Assembly (NCBI GenBank): GCA_012798695.1
Contig: JAAZMR010000125.1
Span: 17,340-81,339 of the forward strand
Length of the DNA: 64,000 nt
Direction: 5' to 3'
From: Bacillota bacterium
GTDB lineage: Bacteria > Bacillota > Limnochordia > DTU087
Below the pieces are notes generated by a model, which was not told where the DNA came from, did no database searches, and worked only from the letters and a program-made list of their open reading frames with translations. Below are positions 46,656-54,868 of the stretch, in pieces (position 1 is the stretch's first letter; each line of letters starts with the position of its first letter). The position numbers and the translations under genes are program-made.

Positions 46656-47348
46656 TTATGCTTCCATAATATCCCGTCTTAGGATACCAACGATCTTGCT
46701 GACTTGGCGCTTGGCTTCCCGGACATCTCGCCGCCGGATGGCCTCGAACATTTCCCGATGATATAGGTTGCTTTCCTCGGCGAAATCCTGTCTGCCAAAG
46801 GGCTTATTCCAGAACTCCCGGAGCAGTCCCAGTATCTCATCAATTACTCTAATGAGGACACGATTTTTGCAGCAGCGATAGAGCCTATTATGAAATTCCC
46901 AGTCTTCCTCACTGGCATCCTTGCCACTCGCTCTTACCTTCTCTATCTGTAACAGTGCCTCTTCCACCAAATCCAGCTCTTCATCAGAGGCATACTTAAT
47001 CACCAATTCAACGGCTAACTCCTCCAGGTGTTGTCTGACTTCCAGGGTTTCTAGCAGTGTCTCCTTGGCCTTTAGATGACCGGAAGCGGAATCGAGCCAA
47101 TGCTCTCTGGATCTTAAGAAAGTGCCCTGGCCAACCCTGATCTCGATTAGACCCTCTCCCTGCAAGACTTTCATGGCCTCTCGAATCGAGGTCCGACTCA
47201 CTCCCAGGGATCTGGCTAGCTGCCTTTCGGACGGAAGTTGGCTGCCTTCTTCAAGTTCCTGTCTTTCTATGTACAGCCTAATCTCTTCTAATACCAGACT
47301 CGAGACCTTATCTCGTTTGATGGTGCTGAGGCCTAATTCGCCTTTCAT
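46656..47348 (-). CDS. GntR-family regulator, FadR subfamily
   Basis: 230 residues. Winged helix with QLPSERQLARSLGVSRTSIREAMKVLQGEGLIEIRVGQGTF (about 37-78), then an all-helical FCD effector domain with EVRQHLEELAVELV, EFHNRLYRCCKN and LYHREMFEAIRRRD, whose Asp/His pattern suggests a metal-assisted organic acid pocket. FadR-type GntR regulators often sense uronates or related acids. It heads the Opp/GH106 operon, and a perfect GntR-type operator lies upstream, so autoregulation of the whole operon is likely. Confidence 0.93.
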   Translation of the reverse strand: MKGELGLSTIKRDKVSSLVLEEIRLYIERQELEEGSQLPSERQLARSLGVSRTSIREAMKVLQGEGLIEIRVGQGTFLRSREHWLDSASGHLKAKETLLETLEVRQHLEELAVELVIKYASDEELDLVEEALLQIEKVRASGKDASEEDWEFHNRLYRCCKNRVLIRVIDEILGLLREFWNKPFGRQDFAEESNLYHREMFEAIRRRDVREAKRQVSKIVGILRRDIMEA

Positions 47349-47421
47349 GAGAAGCTAAACCCTTTCTCTGTTTGGTGGCAAGCACATGCGAATTCTCCCG
47401 CTGATAGCTAATCGTAGATGG

Positions 47422-47440
47422 TAGGTGGTCATACCACCTA
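47422..47440 (-). promoter_or_regulatory. GntR/FadR-type operator
   Basis: TAGGTGGT-CAT-ACCACCTA, a perfect palindrome with eight-base arms. It contains TGGTNNNACCA, the pattern bound by FadR/PdhR-type GntR proteins. It lies 74 bases before the GntR start. Confidence 0.75.
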
Positions 47441-47513
47441 GTCTATTCTCATTATTCACCAATCATTGGCTAATCCCTCTTTATGGAATAGCATTTATTT
47501 TTGCCTTAGGGCC

Positions 47514-47556
47514 AAAAAACTAAGGCGCCTCCCCTGTAACATGAGAGTTGCGCCTT
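47514..47556 (-). terminator. minus-strand intrinsic terminator of an unidentified leader or small RNA
   Basis: On the minus strand AAGGCGC pairs with GCGCCTT, with an inner CTC/GAG, followed by AGTTTTTT. No minus-strand gene ends just before it, so it closes either an untranslated leader for GntR or a small RNA. Confidence 0.65.
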
Positions 47557-47878
47557 TAGATTCTGGTTCTTCCCTGACCATGGCCACCGTAATTGAAGCT
47601 GCTCGTAAGCTTTCTGAAAGGTTTCGGCAGGGAAAGTGGTCAATATGATTGTGATGAGGACCGTAAGATCTCTTGAAGAACGTCAGTGGTGACCTCGCCT
47701 TGAGAATAAGCTATGCTGCGAGTCTGCATGGCCTTCACGGCATACTCCTCACAGATTGTCACTGGTTGCATTCCTTTTTCTGATATTTGAAAGGTTTTTA
47801 CCTAATTGCGAGGAATATGTCTATCGTAAACCATTGAGTCACCATGCTTTAGCAACCACTTATGGGGGTGAGCAGCTA

Positions 47879-49456
47879 TTGTTTACTGACAATTGGCCAG
47901 TTAGACGTAAGATCTTAAGTGTCTCCTTGATACTGATTGTGATTACCGCCCTCATCGGCCTGACGGGATATGTGAGTATCAATCGAGTAATCACGAGCAT
48001 GGAGGATATCTACGATACCACTCTGGCCCAAGAACGCTTCCTGGGAGCTATGGAGAGTCGGCTTTACCGTTTGGATAGGACCCTCCAAGCAGTCACCATG
48101 GCCGGTTCTCATAGTGAGATGCTGGAAGCCACGGAAAGGTTTGGCCAGGACCTAGCTGCAATTCGTCAGATCTGGTCTGAATACATTGAGGGCTTAGGTA
48201 GTATCTCTCCAGAACGTCAAGCTCTTTACGACAGTTTTCACGCCCAGCTGGATGCATATGCCCTGCAAAGTGATGATGTGATCCACGGCAGTGTGGTAAT
48301 CGCTATGGAGACAGCCAAAGAGGCCTCCCTGACCATCGATGCAGCCATCGATATTCTGCAAGAGATGGCCGATCAGTTTCTGGATGATGCCAGGGCAATG
48401 CAGGCCAACACAGAACAAGTTCAGGATACTGCTCACAAATTACTGATTCTGCTCATGGCCGGCGGCCTTGTACTAGGTATTCTCTTAAGCCTGTGGGTAG
48501 CGTTTTCCGTGTCCAATCCTCTGCGGCTCGCGGTCAATGTACTAGATCAGATTGCGGCCGGAGACCTGAAGGTGGAGATGCCTTCTACCAAACAACGAGA
48601 TGAAGTGGGCCATGTCTTGGAGTGTTTGCAGGATATGTGCACCTCCTTGCGGCAGATTGTCGGCAGCATCCTCAATGTAGCTTCAAGTATCAACATGAGC
48701 AGTATGGAGGTGGCCGCCGGTATTGGCGAAGTAGGATCCTCAGTAGAAGAAGTAGCATCAACGGCCAACCAATTCGCATCGAATGTGCAGCAGGTTAGCA
48801 ATCATGCCCAGCAAATGGAGGCAGAGTCCCGCAGGGTGACTGAAAGAGCTGATGAAGGCAGTAATCGTTTATTGGAAACCACTGCCCGTATGCAGGCCAT
48901 TGATCAACAGACACAACAAGTAACCCATTCCATTGCCGAGCTGCAAGAGCGCTCTCAAGAGATAGGTAATATCGTCACCCTTATTGTCGACATCGCGGCA
49001 CAGACCAACCTCTTAGCCCTTAACGCGGCTATTGAAGCCGCCAGAGCAGGAGAATTCGGTCGGGGCTTTGCCGTTGTCGCGGAAGAGGTGCGCAGCCTTG
49101 CCAACCAAACCAGCCTAGCCGCATCCCGTATAAGTCAGCTGGTGGAACAGATCCAAGATGAAACAAAGGAAACGGTCAAGCAAAATGAAAAGATGGTCAG
49201 TGAGGTCAATGCCGGCACCCAGGCGATGGAGGCCACTGGCCAAGCTTTTGCCGGTATCAAGGCCGCGATTGAGGAGATGGCTATCCGCATCGGGGAAGTA
49301 GCTGGAGCGGCTGCCGAAATCGGTAGTGGCAGCCAACAGATTGCCAGTGCTACAGAAGAGCAATCGGCCTCAATTTTGAGTCTAACTCAGGTTGCCGATA
49401 CCTTGACCCAAGAGGCGGGGAGGCTGGAGCAAGCAGTACAAGCTTTTGACATATGA
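47879..49456 (+). CDS. methyl-accepting chemotaxis protein
   Basis: About 525 residues. First helix [23 protein letters not shown], a four-helix-bundle periplasmic sensor (about 35-195), second helix [22 protein letters not shown], a HAMP domain, then a long cytoplasmic coiled coil with the conserved tip [34 protein letters not shown]. It signals ligand or redox state to CheA/CheW. No C-terminal CheR pentapeptide is seen. TTG 47879 is preferred to the track's TTG 47756 because GGGGGTGA lies seven bases upstream. No che genes are nearby. Confidence 0.93.
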   Translation: MFTDNWPVRRKILSVSLILIVITALIGLTGYVSINRVITSMEDIYDTTLAQERFLGAMESRLYRLDRTLQAVTMAGSHSEMLEATERFGQDLAAIRQIWSEYIEGLGSISPERQALYDSFHAQLDAYALQSDDVIHGSVVIAMETAKEASLTIDAAIDILQEMADQFLDDARAMQANTEQVQDTAHKLLILLMAGGLVLGILLSLWVAFSVSNPLRLAVNVLDQIAAGDLKVEMPSTKQRDEVGHVLECLQDMCTSLRQIVGSILNVASSINMSSMEVAAGIGEVGSSVEEVASTANQFASNVQQVSNHAQQMEAESRRVTERADEGSNRLLETTARMQAIDQQTQQVTHSIAELQERSQEIGNIVTLIVDIAAQTNLLALNAAIEAARAGEFGRGFAVVAEEVRSLANQTSLAASRISQLVEQIQDETKETVKQNEKMVSEVNAGTQAMEATGQAFAGIKAAIEEMAIRIGEVAGAAAEIGSGSQQIASATEEQSASILSLTQVADTLTQEAGRLEQAVQAFDI

Positions 49457-49494
49457 GTTTGGCTTGAAAAATCTATGTCCGGCTCGGTTATCTA

Positions 49495-49533
49495 GTATTG
49501 CCCCCAGCCAGTGCCGTGCGGGCAATACACTGG
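49495..49533 (+). terminator. hairpin with a competing alternative, after the MCP gene
   Basis: GTATTGCCC (49495-49503) pairs with GGGCAATAC (49520-49528). Alternatively CCAGTG (49508-49513) pairs with CACTGG (49528-49533). The two folds exclude each other. It may end the MCP transcript or control the uridine kinase gene downstream. Confidence 0.5.
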
Positions 49534-49675
49534 TTGCTTGCCAAAGCCAGGCCGGCAAATGCCACAGTTACGCATCCTTCAACTAGCGAGAGGGATGCCC
49601 CCGAAATACGGCGAATATCCAAGGGGAATCATGCTGCGAAATGTACTCTTTACACTAGTGTTAGGAGGCTACCCC

Positions 49676-50323
49676 ATGTTGTTGATTGGTATCGCCGGTG
49701 GTACTGGCTCTGGCAAGACGACTCTCGCCAAGGGTTTATGTGATCAGCTCGGGACAAATACGGCCGTACTCATACCTCACGACTGTTATTATCGGCATCT
49801 ACCAGATATCCCGTTTAAGGAACGCAGCCATCTGAATTACGACCATCCCGATGCATTCGAAACCGATCTCTTGGTCACCCACCTGCGTCAACTGCGAGCA
49901 GGGCAGCCCATCGAACTGCCTAGCTATGATTTTACTACTTACTTGCGGACGGCTCAAACCACCAACATCCAACCAAAGCAAGTGGTGATCGTAGAAGGCA
50001 TCTTGGTATTGGCCGAAGCCTCACTGCGAGATCTTTTCGATATCAAGGTATATGTGGATACAGATGCTGATGTTCGGGTATTGCGGCGGATGCTGCGTGA
50101 TATCGCAGAAAGGGGCCGTACCCTGGACTCTGTCTGCCGGCAGTACCTCGAGACTGTCAAGCCCATGCACGATGCTTTTGTAGAGCCATCCAAGCGATAT
50201 GCTGATATCATTATCCCTCGCGGTGGTCAGAACATGGTGGCTCTGGGCATACTCTCTTCTCGCATCAACGAGTTCCTCGCTGAATCAGAGACAGCCGCCC
50301 AAACAGATCCGGGCTTAGGTTGA
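49676..50323 (+). CDS. udk: uridine kinase
   Basis: 215 residues, P-loop kinase that phosphorylates uridine (and cytidine) to the monophosphate for pyrimidine salvage. GIAGGTGSGKTT (Walker A, near 5-16), HDCYYR, YDHPDAFET, YDFTTYLR, VVIVEGILVL and RRMLRDIAERGR (lid) are all in place. The track's start (49511) is too long; ATG 49676 has AGGAGG seven bases upstream and gives the normal length. Cytoplasmic, single gene. Confidence 0.95.
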   Translation: MLLIGIAGGTGSGKTTLAKGLCDQLGTNTAVLIPHDCYYRHLPDIPFKERSHLNYDHPDAFETDLLVTHLRQLRAGQPIELPSYDFTTYLRTAQTTNIQPKQVVIVEGILVLAEASLRDLFDIKVYVDTDADVRVLRRMLRDIAERGRTLDSVCRQYLETVKPMHDAFVEPSKRYADIIIPRGGQNMVALGILSSRINEFLAESETAAQTDPGLG

Positions 50324-50374
50324 GGCCCTAGAAAGCTAGAGGTCAAATCACTGAGTTACCCTAGCGACATGTAT

Positions 50375-50893
50375 CTATCCTAGTGGTATCTGCTTAACTA
50401 CTTGCCAGCGGCGAAACCGACCCTGTACTTCCATTTTAAACAGGGCCACTGCGTTACAGGGCAAATTCCTCACAGGGCAGTAGTCGTCAAGCTCCTCCAT
50501 GTACTTATGGAATTCCCCGGTTGACAGCCGGGTCGCCAAAGTGACATGCGGATGATATGAACGGCCTTTAGCTGAGCTAGCTATGCCCTTCTTGCCTAAG
50601 GTCTCTTTTAGCCTACTATATAACTCCAGAAGTTCAGGAGAAGTGACCACATCTATGAAAATGACGGCACGTCCAAATCGACCGAGGCCCTGGGCAGTCA
50701 CGATGAAAGAAGGACAGTCCTGCAGACCCTCACAGATGACCCTCTCCAACTCCTTGTCAGTACCGGGCCAACGAAAGGGTGGTATGAGAGTGATGTGGGG
50801 TGCGGTTTTTGGAGCAGCAAAACGACGCCGAATGCTCTCTACTTCCTCTGTAAAGTCATCTGGTAAGGTGATGCCTAGAAAAAAGTCAGCCAT
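50375..50893 (-). CDS. thpR: RNA 2',3'-cyclic phosphodiesterase (2H family)
   Basis: About 172 residues. Two HxT motifs, PHITL near 33 and HPHVTLA near 116, define the 2H phosphoesterase fold; spacing and length fit ThpR/LigT. It opens 2',3'-cyclic phosphates on RNA ends. ATG 50893 has AAAGG nine bases upstream; the track's GTG is two codons earlier. Convergent with udk. Confidence 0.9.
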   Translation of the reverse strand: MADFFLGITLPDDFTEEVESIRRRFAAPKTAPHITLIPPFRWPGTDKELERVICEGLQDCPSFIVTAQGLGRFGRAVIFIDVVTSPELLELYSRLKETLGKKGIASSAKGRSYHPHVTLATRLSTGEFHKYMEELDDYCPVRNLPCNAVALFKMEVQGRFRRWQVVKQIPLG

Positions 50894-50970
50894 GGTCACA
50901 AACCTTTCTTTTGCTAATTGAAAACTGTCTTATTGCGGCGCTATGCCTCGCCGGCTCTATCTGCCGTCCT

Positions 50971-51420
50971 CTAAAAAAGGGGCATGATCCGGATACTTCG
51001 TACTGACCAAGTCTTTTCCTGTTTGACAAAGTCTAGTGTCATGGTGCCTGAGACCTCAAGGAATTCGTCACCGATAACGATATTGGCATCAAAGGGGGTA
51101 ATGATAAAGGCAGCATCCCCCGCGGCCTCCACTTCTCGTTCGTCTGACAGTCTAACCCAAAGGTCTCCTGCAGATATGTCCCGAATAAACTGGGAGCGGG
51201 TCATGAGCATATCTGAACGATCAAAGACAAAGTCAGCGTCCAAGATTTCATTCAGGACCTCCTCATCAGACTGTAGGACCGCGGTGATTAGTTGCTCCGC
51301 CAAAGATTCTACCTGAGCCTTATCAGATGGACCACGGGGCCTATCTGGGTAGATTGAATAGACGATGAACCCTACTCCTACTACTACCAGCAGCAAAAGA
51401 GCCAACAGCTTGGGCTTCAT
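50971..51420 (-). CDS. membrane-anchored SnoaL/NTF2-like protein, unknown function
   Basis: 149 residues. An N-terminal helix (LLALLLLVVVGVGFIVYSIY) is followed by a domain of alpha plus beta pattern, with ESLAEQLITAVLQSDEEVLNEIL and a C-terminal KTWSVRSIRI, resembling nuclear-transport-factor-2-like folds (DUF4440/SnoaL). Catalysis is not evident. ATG 51420 has GAAGGGAAG about eight bases upstream. Single gene on the strand of the radical SAM gene but separated by a terminator. Confidence 0.6.
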   Translation of the reverse strand: MKPKLLALLLLVVVGVGFIVYSIYPDRPRGPSDKAQVESLAEQLITAVLQSDEEVLNEILDADFVFDRSDMLMTRSQFIRDISAGDLWVRLSDEREVEAAGDAAFIITPFDANIVIGDEFLEVSGTMTLDFVKQEKTWSVRSIRIMPLF

Positions 51421-51580
51421 CAAGCACACTTCCCTTCACCAGTCTTCTAGATATCGTTACCGATGCCGGCAATTGCCAGAACCTGCTGTATCTTCCATAC
51501 ATGTCAATTCCGCATTTTCTGGCCAATTCCTCTACATGGGGGGGACATCCAGAGCAACTACCTCTCAGCCCTGGAAACCA

Positions 51581-51609
51581 AAAAGCCGCCCCTTCTGGGG
51601 CAGCTTTTT
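51581..51609. terminator. bidirectional intrinsic terminator
   Basis: AAAAGC-C-GCCCC-TTCT-GGGGC-A-GCTTTTT, with T/A runs on both sides. It ends the radical SAM transcript (stop at 51634). Confidence 0.9.
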
Positions 51610-51633
51610 GATGATGCTTAAAGCTTCAGCTTG

Positions 51634-52995
51634 TTATCCAACTTTATCTTCTCGGGCAGCCCTTTCCTGCTCAGCAATGTCATCAGCGACTTCTCCCCAT
51701 GCACTGGCATAACCCTGAAGCTTAGTGGAAAACTGATCAACTGTCTCTCCCATATCGGCTTCAGTACAGTGAGCGCCGGACTCGTGCACCATATCTCTGA
51801 TTGCACCGGGATTATCGATCAGGGGACAGGGCCGGAGATGGTTGTCATTGAATGGTTGCCGCTTTTGGTAAGCTCTGAAGAGAGATGAGCGCAAGGCTTC
51901 CTCCAATGATTTCTCCTTGATGTTGTCTGTCGCATAGTGGACAAAGGCACAGGGTTCTACCTCTCCCGCGGCGTTAATATGCATATAACGGCGGCCACCG
52001 GCTATACAACCACCCGAGACAGCCCCATCATTCCAGAAGTCCATCAGGAATATCGGTTTTCGCAAGCGCAACTCACTGGTTCGCTGATGCATATAGGCCC
52101 GCTGCTCAGGTGTTGCCATCATATCCAGATCGGCATTAGCACCAACTGGGATATAGGTGAAATACCAGACAAACCGCACACCCTTATCGATCAAGAGATC
52201 GATAAACTCGTCTGAAGAGACATTGTCCACATTATCCCTGGTATAGGTTACGGAAGCACCGAATAAGCATCCTGCCTCATTGAGCAGATCCATGGCATGC
52301 ATGACATTCTTGAATACACCTTTGCCACGCCGCTGATCAGTATACTCTTCGGTACCTTCCAGGCTGATGGCTAGGGTGACATTACCTACATCCACCATTT
52401 CCTCAACAAACTGTTCATTGATCAGGACCCCATTGGTGAAAAGGTGGAAAACCTGCTCTTTGTGTTTCCTGGCCAAGGCAAAGATATCTTTCTTGCGGAG
52501 GGTAGGTTCCCCACCAGATAGAACCACAAAGTAGATGCCCAGTTTCTCTGCCTCAGTCAGGACTCTATCCATTACCTCAAAGGGAAGATCTTCACCTCGA
52601 TATTCACCCGCCCAGCATCCAGTGCATCGTAAATTGCAGCGAGCTGTTGGGTCCATCAGAATAGCGAAGGGCACTCCCGCACCGATCTTCTTGGCCATCT
52701 CCTGCTGCTTAGGTACACCTAAGAAGCCGCCATTGACAAAGAAGTTAATTGCAATGGTATCCCGGATGTTCGGATGGATATCGGTAAAAGCGCTTACCAT
52801 GAAATCTGGCCAAGGGCTGCCGGGTTCCTGCAATACTCCTCTTACCCCTTCAATCATCTGCTTGTGATATGGATCTCGAGCAATCTTCTGTGACCAATCT
52901 AAGATTTTGAAGATATTTTTTTCTGGCGACTTGGATATATAACCTAGCCCTTGGCGAATCACAGCTTCACCCAGATAGGCAATAGCCGTTTTCAT
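51634..52995 (-). CDS. radical SAM protein with C-terminal SPASM-like cysteines
   Basis: 453 residues. A leading helical region (about 1-108) precedes the radical SAM barrel with CNLRCTGC (Cys120, 124, 127), VVLSGGEPTLR and ISLEGTEEYTDQRRG. Further cysteines in SGGCIAGGRRYMHINAAGEVEPCAF and HLRPCPLIDNPG suggest an auxiliary cluster. Cysteine layout resembles SPASM peptide- or lipid-modifying enzymes. No small substrate peptide gene is seen nearby. It follows a TetR gene (15-base gap, same strand), so it is probably the repressor's target. ATG 52995 has GGGGAGG just upstream. Confidence 0.82.
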   Translation of the reverse strand: MKTAIAYLGEAVIRQGLGYISKSPEKNIFKILDWSQKIARDPYHKQMIEGVRGVLQEPGSPWPDFMVSAFTDIHPNIRDTIAINFFVNGGFLGVPKQQEMAKKIGAGVPFAILMDPTARCNLRCTGCWAGEYRGEDLPFEVMDRVLTEAEKLGIYFVVLSGGEPTLRKKDIFALARKHKEQVFHLFTNGVLINEQFVEEMVDVGNVTLAISLEGTEEYTDQRRGKGVFKNVMHAMDLLNEAGCLFGASVTYTRDNVDNVSSDEFIDLLIDKGVRFVWYFTYIPVGANADLDMMATPEQRAYMHQRTSELRLRKPIFLMDFWNDGAVSGGCIAGGRRYMHINAAGEVEPCAFVHYATDNIKEKSLEEALRSSLFRAYQKRQPFNDNHLRPCPLIDNPGAIRDMVHESGAHCTEADMGETVDQFSTKLQGYASAWGEVADDIAEQERAAREDKVG

Positions 52996-53010
52996 CAATA
53001 CCTCCCCTTC

Positions 53011-53613
53011 CTAAGCCTCACCCATGAGCGTGTGAGGCTGCGTAATACCTGAGAAAAACAACTCTTGCAGCGTCATCTCAATGTGCTCAAGGGCCTTGTC
53101 GCTAGACAGATCTGTTGTATACAAAGCCACTACGCTGACCATGCCATAAAGGGCAGTAGCTACTGTCTCCGAATCCAAGGTCCTTAATTCGCCTTCTCTA
53201 ATTCCCTTGTCGATCACCTCCTGCAGCATCTTGATATAGCTAGACCGAATTCTTTGAGCGAAAGATGAAGACTGATCGTGATGTCCCCAAACTTCCCGGG
53301 TAATCAGGCGACATAGAGGTTGATGGTCGTGAAAATACTGCAATTGCTCCCGCAAGATAGCCCGCAGTTTGGCAACACTGCCCTTCAACGTCCGTATTTT
53401 ACCCTCCATATACTGGCCCATGTGAGTCAAGCCATCATCCAAGAGATGAATAAGAACATCTTCCTTAGTCGGAAAGTAAGTATAAAACGTTCCCTTGCCC
53501 ACTTTTGCCCGTTCAGCGATCTCCTGAACAGTTGTATTGGAGAATCCTTGAGTGGAAAAAACATCTAGTGCAGCTGCCAGGATCCGTTCCCGCTTACCAC
53601 CATCATCCGACAT
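53011..53613 (-). CDS. TetR-family regulator
   Basis: 200 residues. HTH TTVQEIAERAKVGKGTFYTYFPTKEDVLIHLL (about 24-60), then an all-helical ligand domain. It heads a two-gene operon with the radical SAM gene. A perfect 20-base palindrome (53721-53740) lies about 110 bases upstream and is the likely operator. Its sequence is close to that before the efflux operon. Confidence 0.92.
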   Translation of the reverse strand: MSDDGGKRERILAAALDVFSTQGFSNTTVQEIAERAKVGKGTFYTYFPTKEDVLIHLLDDGLTHMGQYMEGKIRTLKGSVAKLRAILREQLQYFHDHQPLCRLITREVWGHHDQSSSFAQRIRSSYIKMLQEVIDKGIREGELRTLDSETVATALYGMVSVVALYTTDLSSDKALEHIEMTLQELFFSGITQPHTLMGEA

Positions 53614-53947
53614 ACTGACTTGCCTCCTTAGATAGTATTACCCGGTCAGGCACATTAGACTCGCATACCCTTCGAACCCCGTCCCTAACCACTCAGCAGT
53701 AAGTAGTACATGACACTCCCAGAACTGACCGGTCAGTTCTCTAGAGATATACTCCATCCATGCCGGCAAATCCTGCTGCATTTCTATCTGCAGATTGGTA
53801 GATACATTGGCGATGCACGGTGCAGCTGCGGTTTAGCAGTAAGTTAAAATCCTATTGACCTTGTAGGCATATTTCTCCTATGATCCTGTAACCTCCTCCT
53901 AAATTGTATCTAACTGCTATTCTTCCGAACATTCCCCGCTAACTACC
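53614..53947. other. intergenic region, TetR operator
   Basis: No gene. Apart from the palindrome at 53721-53740 I see nothing definite. The promoters of the TetR operon (minus) and of the riboswitch RNA (plus) face away from each other across this region. Confidence 0.6.
53721..53740. promoter_or_regulatory. TetR-type operator, perfect palindrome
   Basis: AGAACTGACCGGTCAGTTCT equals its own reverse complement over 20 bases. The core ACTGACCGGTCAGT matches the operator before the efflux operon (ATGACTGAC-GG-GTCAGTCAT). Confidence 0.8.
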
Positions 53948-53976
53948 TTGTGCCCTAGCTGCTTTCTAGTTATACT
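53948..53976 (+). promoter_or_regulatory. promoter for the riboswitch/zinc-ribbon transcript
   Basis: TTGTGC (53948-53953), 17 bases, then TATACT (53971-53976). The -35 box is weak. Transcription would start at about 53982, exactly where the riboswitch P1 stem begins. Confidence 0.6.
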
Positions 53977-53981
53977 ATAGT

Positions 53982-54085
53982 TAGATGCTTAATCCATTCA
54001 CTGGAACGGGGGATCCCATGGGTGAATCTGCGAAAAGCAGAGGGGCGACCCGGCCCTAACCGTACAGCTAACCTCGTAAGCGTAG
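53982..54085 (+). ncRNA. c-di-AMP riboswitch (ydaO-yuaA class)
   Basis: The conserved blocks of this class appear in order: GCTTAATCC, GGAACGGGGGATCCCATGGG, GGTGAATCTGC, AGGGGCGACC, then CTAACCG, CAGCTAACCTCGTAAGCGT. The last block is close to the hallmark 3' sequence of the family. ATGCTTA near the 5' end pairs with TAAGCGT to close P1. In known cases it senses cyclic di-AMP, usually lowering expression of wall hydrolase or potassium/osmolyte genes. Here the only gene downstream is a 52-codon zinc-ribbon gene 27 bases on. No terminator lies between, so control might be translational; this is inference. Confidence 0.88.
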
Positions 54086-54112
54086 GGGGAAAACTGCTCG
54101 GGAGGGATCAGC

Positions 54113-54271
54113 ATGAATCGATGCACCGATTGCGGTGAACGCATCGCCACTTGGGAGGATTACTGTCCAAAATGTGGTGCACGCAAAATGATCACAGGAA
54201 AGACTAAGGAAGTTCCGCAAGCGAAGAAGAAAAAGTTGGGATTGTTCAGCCGATTGCGCAGGACTCCTTAG
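54113..54271 (+). CDS. small zinc-ribbon protein under the c-di-AMP riboswitch
   Basis: 52 codons, too short for the ORF track. ATG 54113 has GGGAGGG about six bases upstream. The N-terminus NRCTDCGERIATWEDYCPKCGARK holds two CxxC knuckles, a zinc ribbon. The rest is basic (KTKEV, AKKKKLGLFSRLRR) and could bind RNA, DNA or anionic lipid. It is followed by a strong terminator and stands alone. Function is unknown; control by c-di-AMP suggests a role in osmotic, cell-wall or translation stress. The coding call is firm given ribosome site, motif and terminator. Confidence 0.88.
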   Translation: MNRCTDCGERIATWEDYCPKCGARKMITGKTKEVPQAKKKKLGLFSRLRRTP

Positions 54272-54306
54272 ATTGGTTGGAGTCATGCAAGATGAATAAA
54301 AAAGTG

Positions 54307-54350
54307 CCCTAAAAGTTCGCCCACTGCAATGAGCCGGCGAACTTTTAGGG
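54307..54350. terminator. bidirectional terminator, 15-pair stem
   Basis: CCCTAAAAGTTCGCC and GGCGAACTTTTAGGG pair perfectly; TTTCTTC follows on the plus strand. It ends the zinc-ribbon gene and, reading the other way, the desulfoferrodoxin gene. Confidence 0.92.
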
Positions 54351-54382
54351 TTTCTTCACACAGCAAACTGGCAATGATCTGC

Positions 54383-54769
54383 CTAGCCCACTGGCTGGCC
54401 TTTCCAGAGGCCGTGCAAATTACAGAAAGCCCTGGCTTCTACATCCTCTGCAGTAATGCAAAACTTAGCTTTGGGCAAGTCACCTGGTTCGAGAAACTCA
54501 CGGTATACAACCCCGTCAGCGATTAACTCTATCCATTCGATATAATGTACTGCCTGCATGGGATGGGCATCACTGCCTACCTCCACCTGGTAACCATCAG
54601 CTAGCTTGGTAACCATCGGTACGTGCTTCTCCCGAGATGCATCAACGGTGTTCTCTTCGTGCAATACCATGGGCTCACCACAGCAAACTAACGTCCCAGC
54701 ACCTGCCCGGACCATTTCTACCATGTTTCCGCACTGCTTGCATTCATAGACTTGGTTTAACTTGGTCAT
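54383..54769 (-). CDS. dfx: desulfoferrodoxin (superoxide reductase, 2Fe type)
   Basis: 128 residues. The N-terminal desulforedoxin domain has CKQC (10, 13) and CC (29, 30), an FeCys4 centre. The C-terminal neelaredoxin domain has HVP, HPMQAVHYIEWI and FCNLHGLWK, supplying the His4Cys active iron. It reduces superoxide to peroxide without making oxygen, typical of anaerobes. GGAGG lies seven bases before ATG 54769. Convergent with the zinc-ribbon gene. Confidence 0.96.
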   Translation of the reverse strand: MTKLNQVYECKQCGNMVEMVRAGAGTLVCCGEPMVLHEENTVDASREKHVPMVTKLADGYQVEVGSDAHPMQAVHYIEWIELIADGVVYREFLEPGDLPKAKFCITAEDVEARAFCNLHGLWKGQPVG

Positions 54770-54868
54770 CATATTGCCTCCCCACTTACATCTTCGCTTA
54801 TCCTGGTAGTTATAATCATTACCGTTTTTGCACCAAGTTAAACCTCTTTATTCATTGCCATCAGACGA

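Larger units (their letters stand above)
47349..47878. other. divergent intergenic region with operator and structured RNA candidate
   Basis: Holds the GntR operator (47422-47440) and, further from GntR, a minus-strand terminator (47514-47556) preceded by complementary segments (47570-47576 with 47628-47634). No coding gene is supported; small frames on either strand have no recognisable product. Confidence 0.55.

Noticed and set aside
47466-47648. 60-codon ORF and a minus-strand 40-codon frame near 47640-47760
   Set aside because: No recognisable product; complementary segments and a terminator explain the region better.
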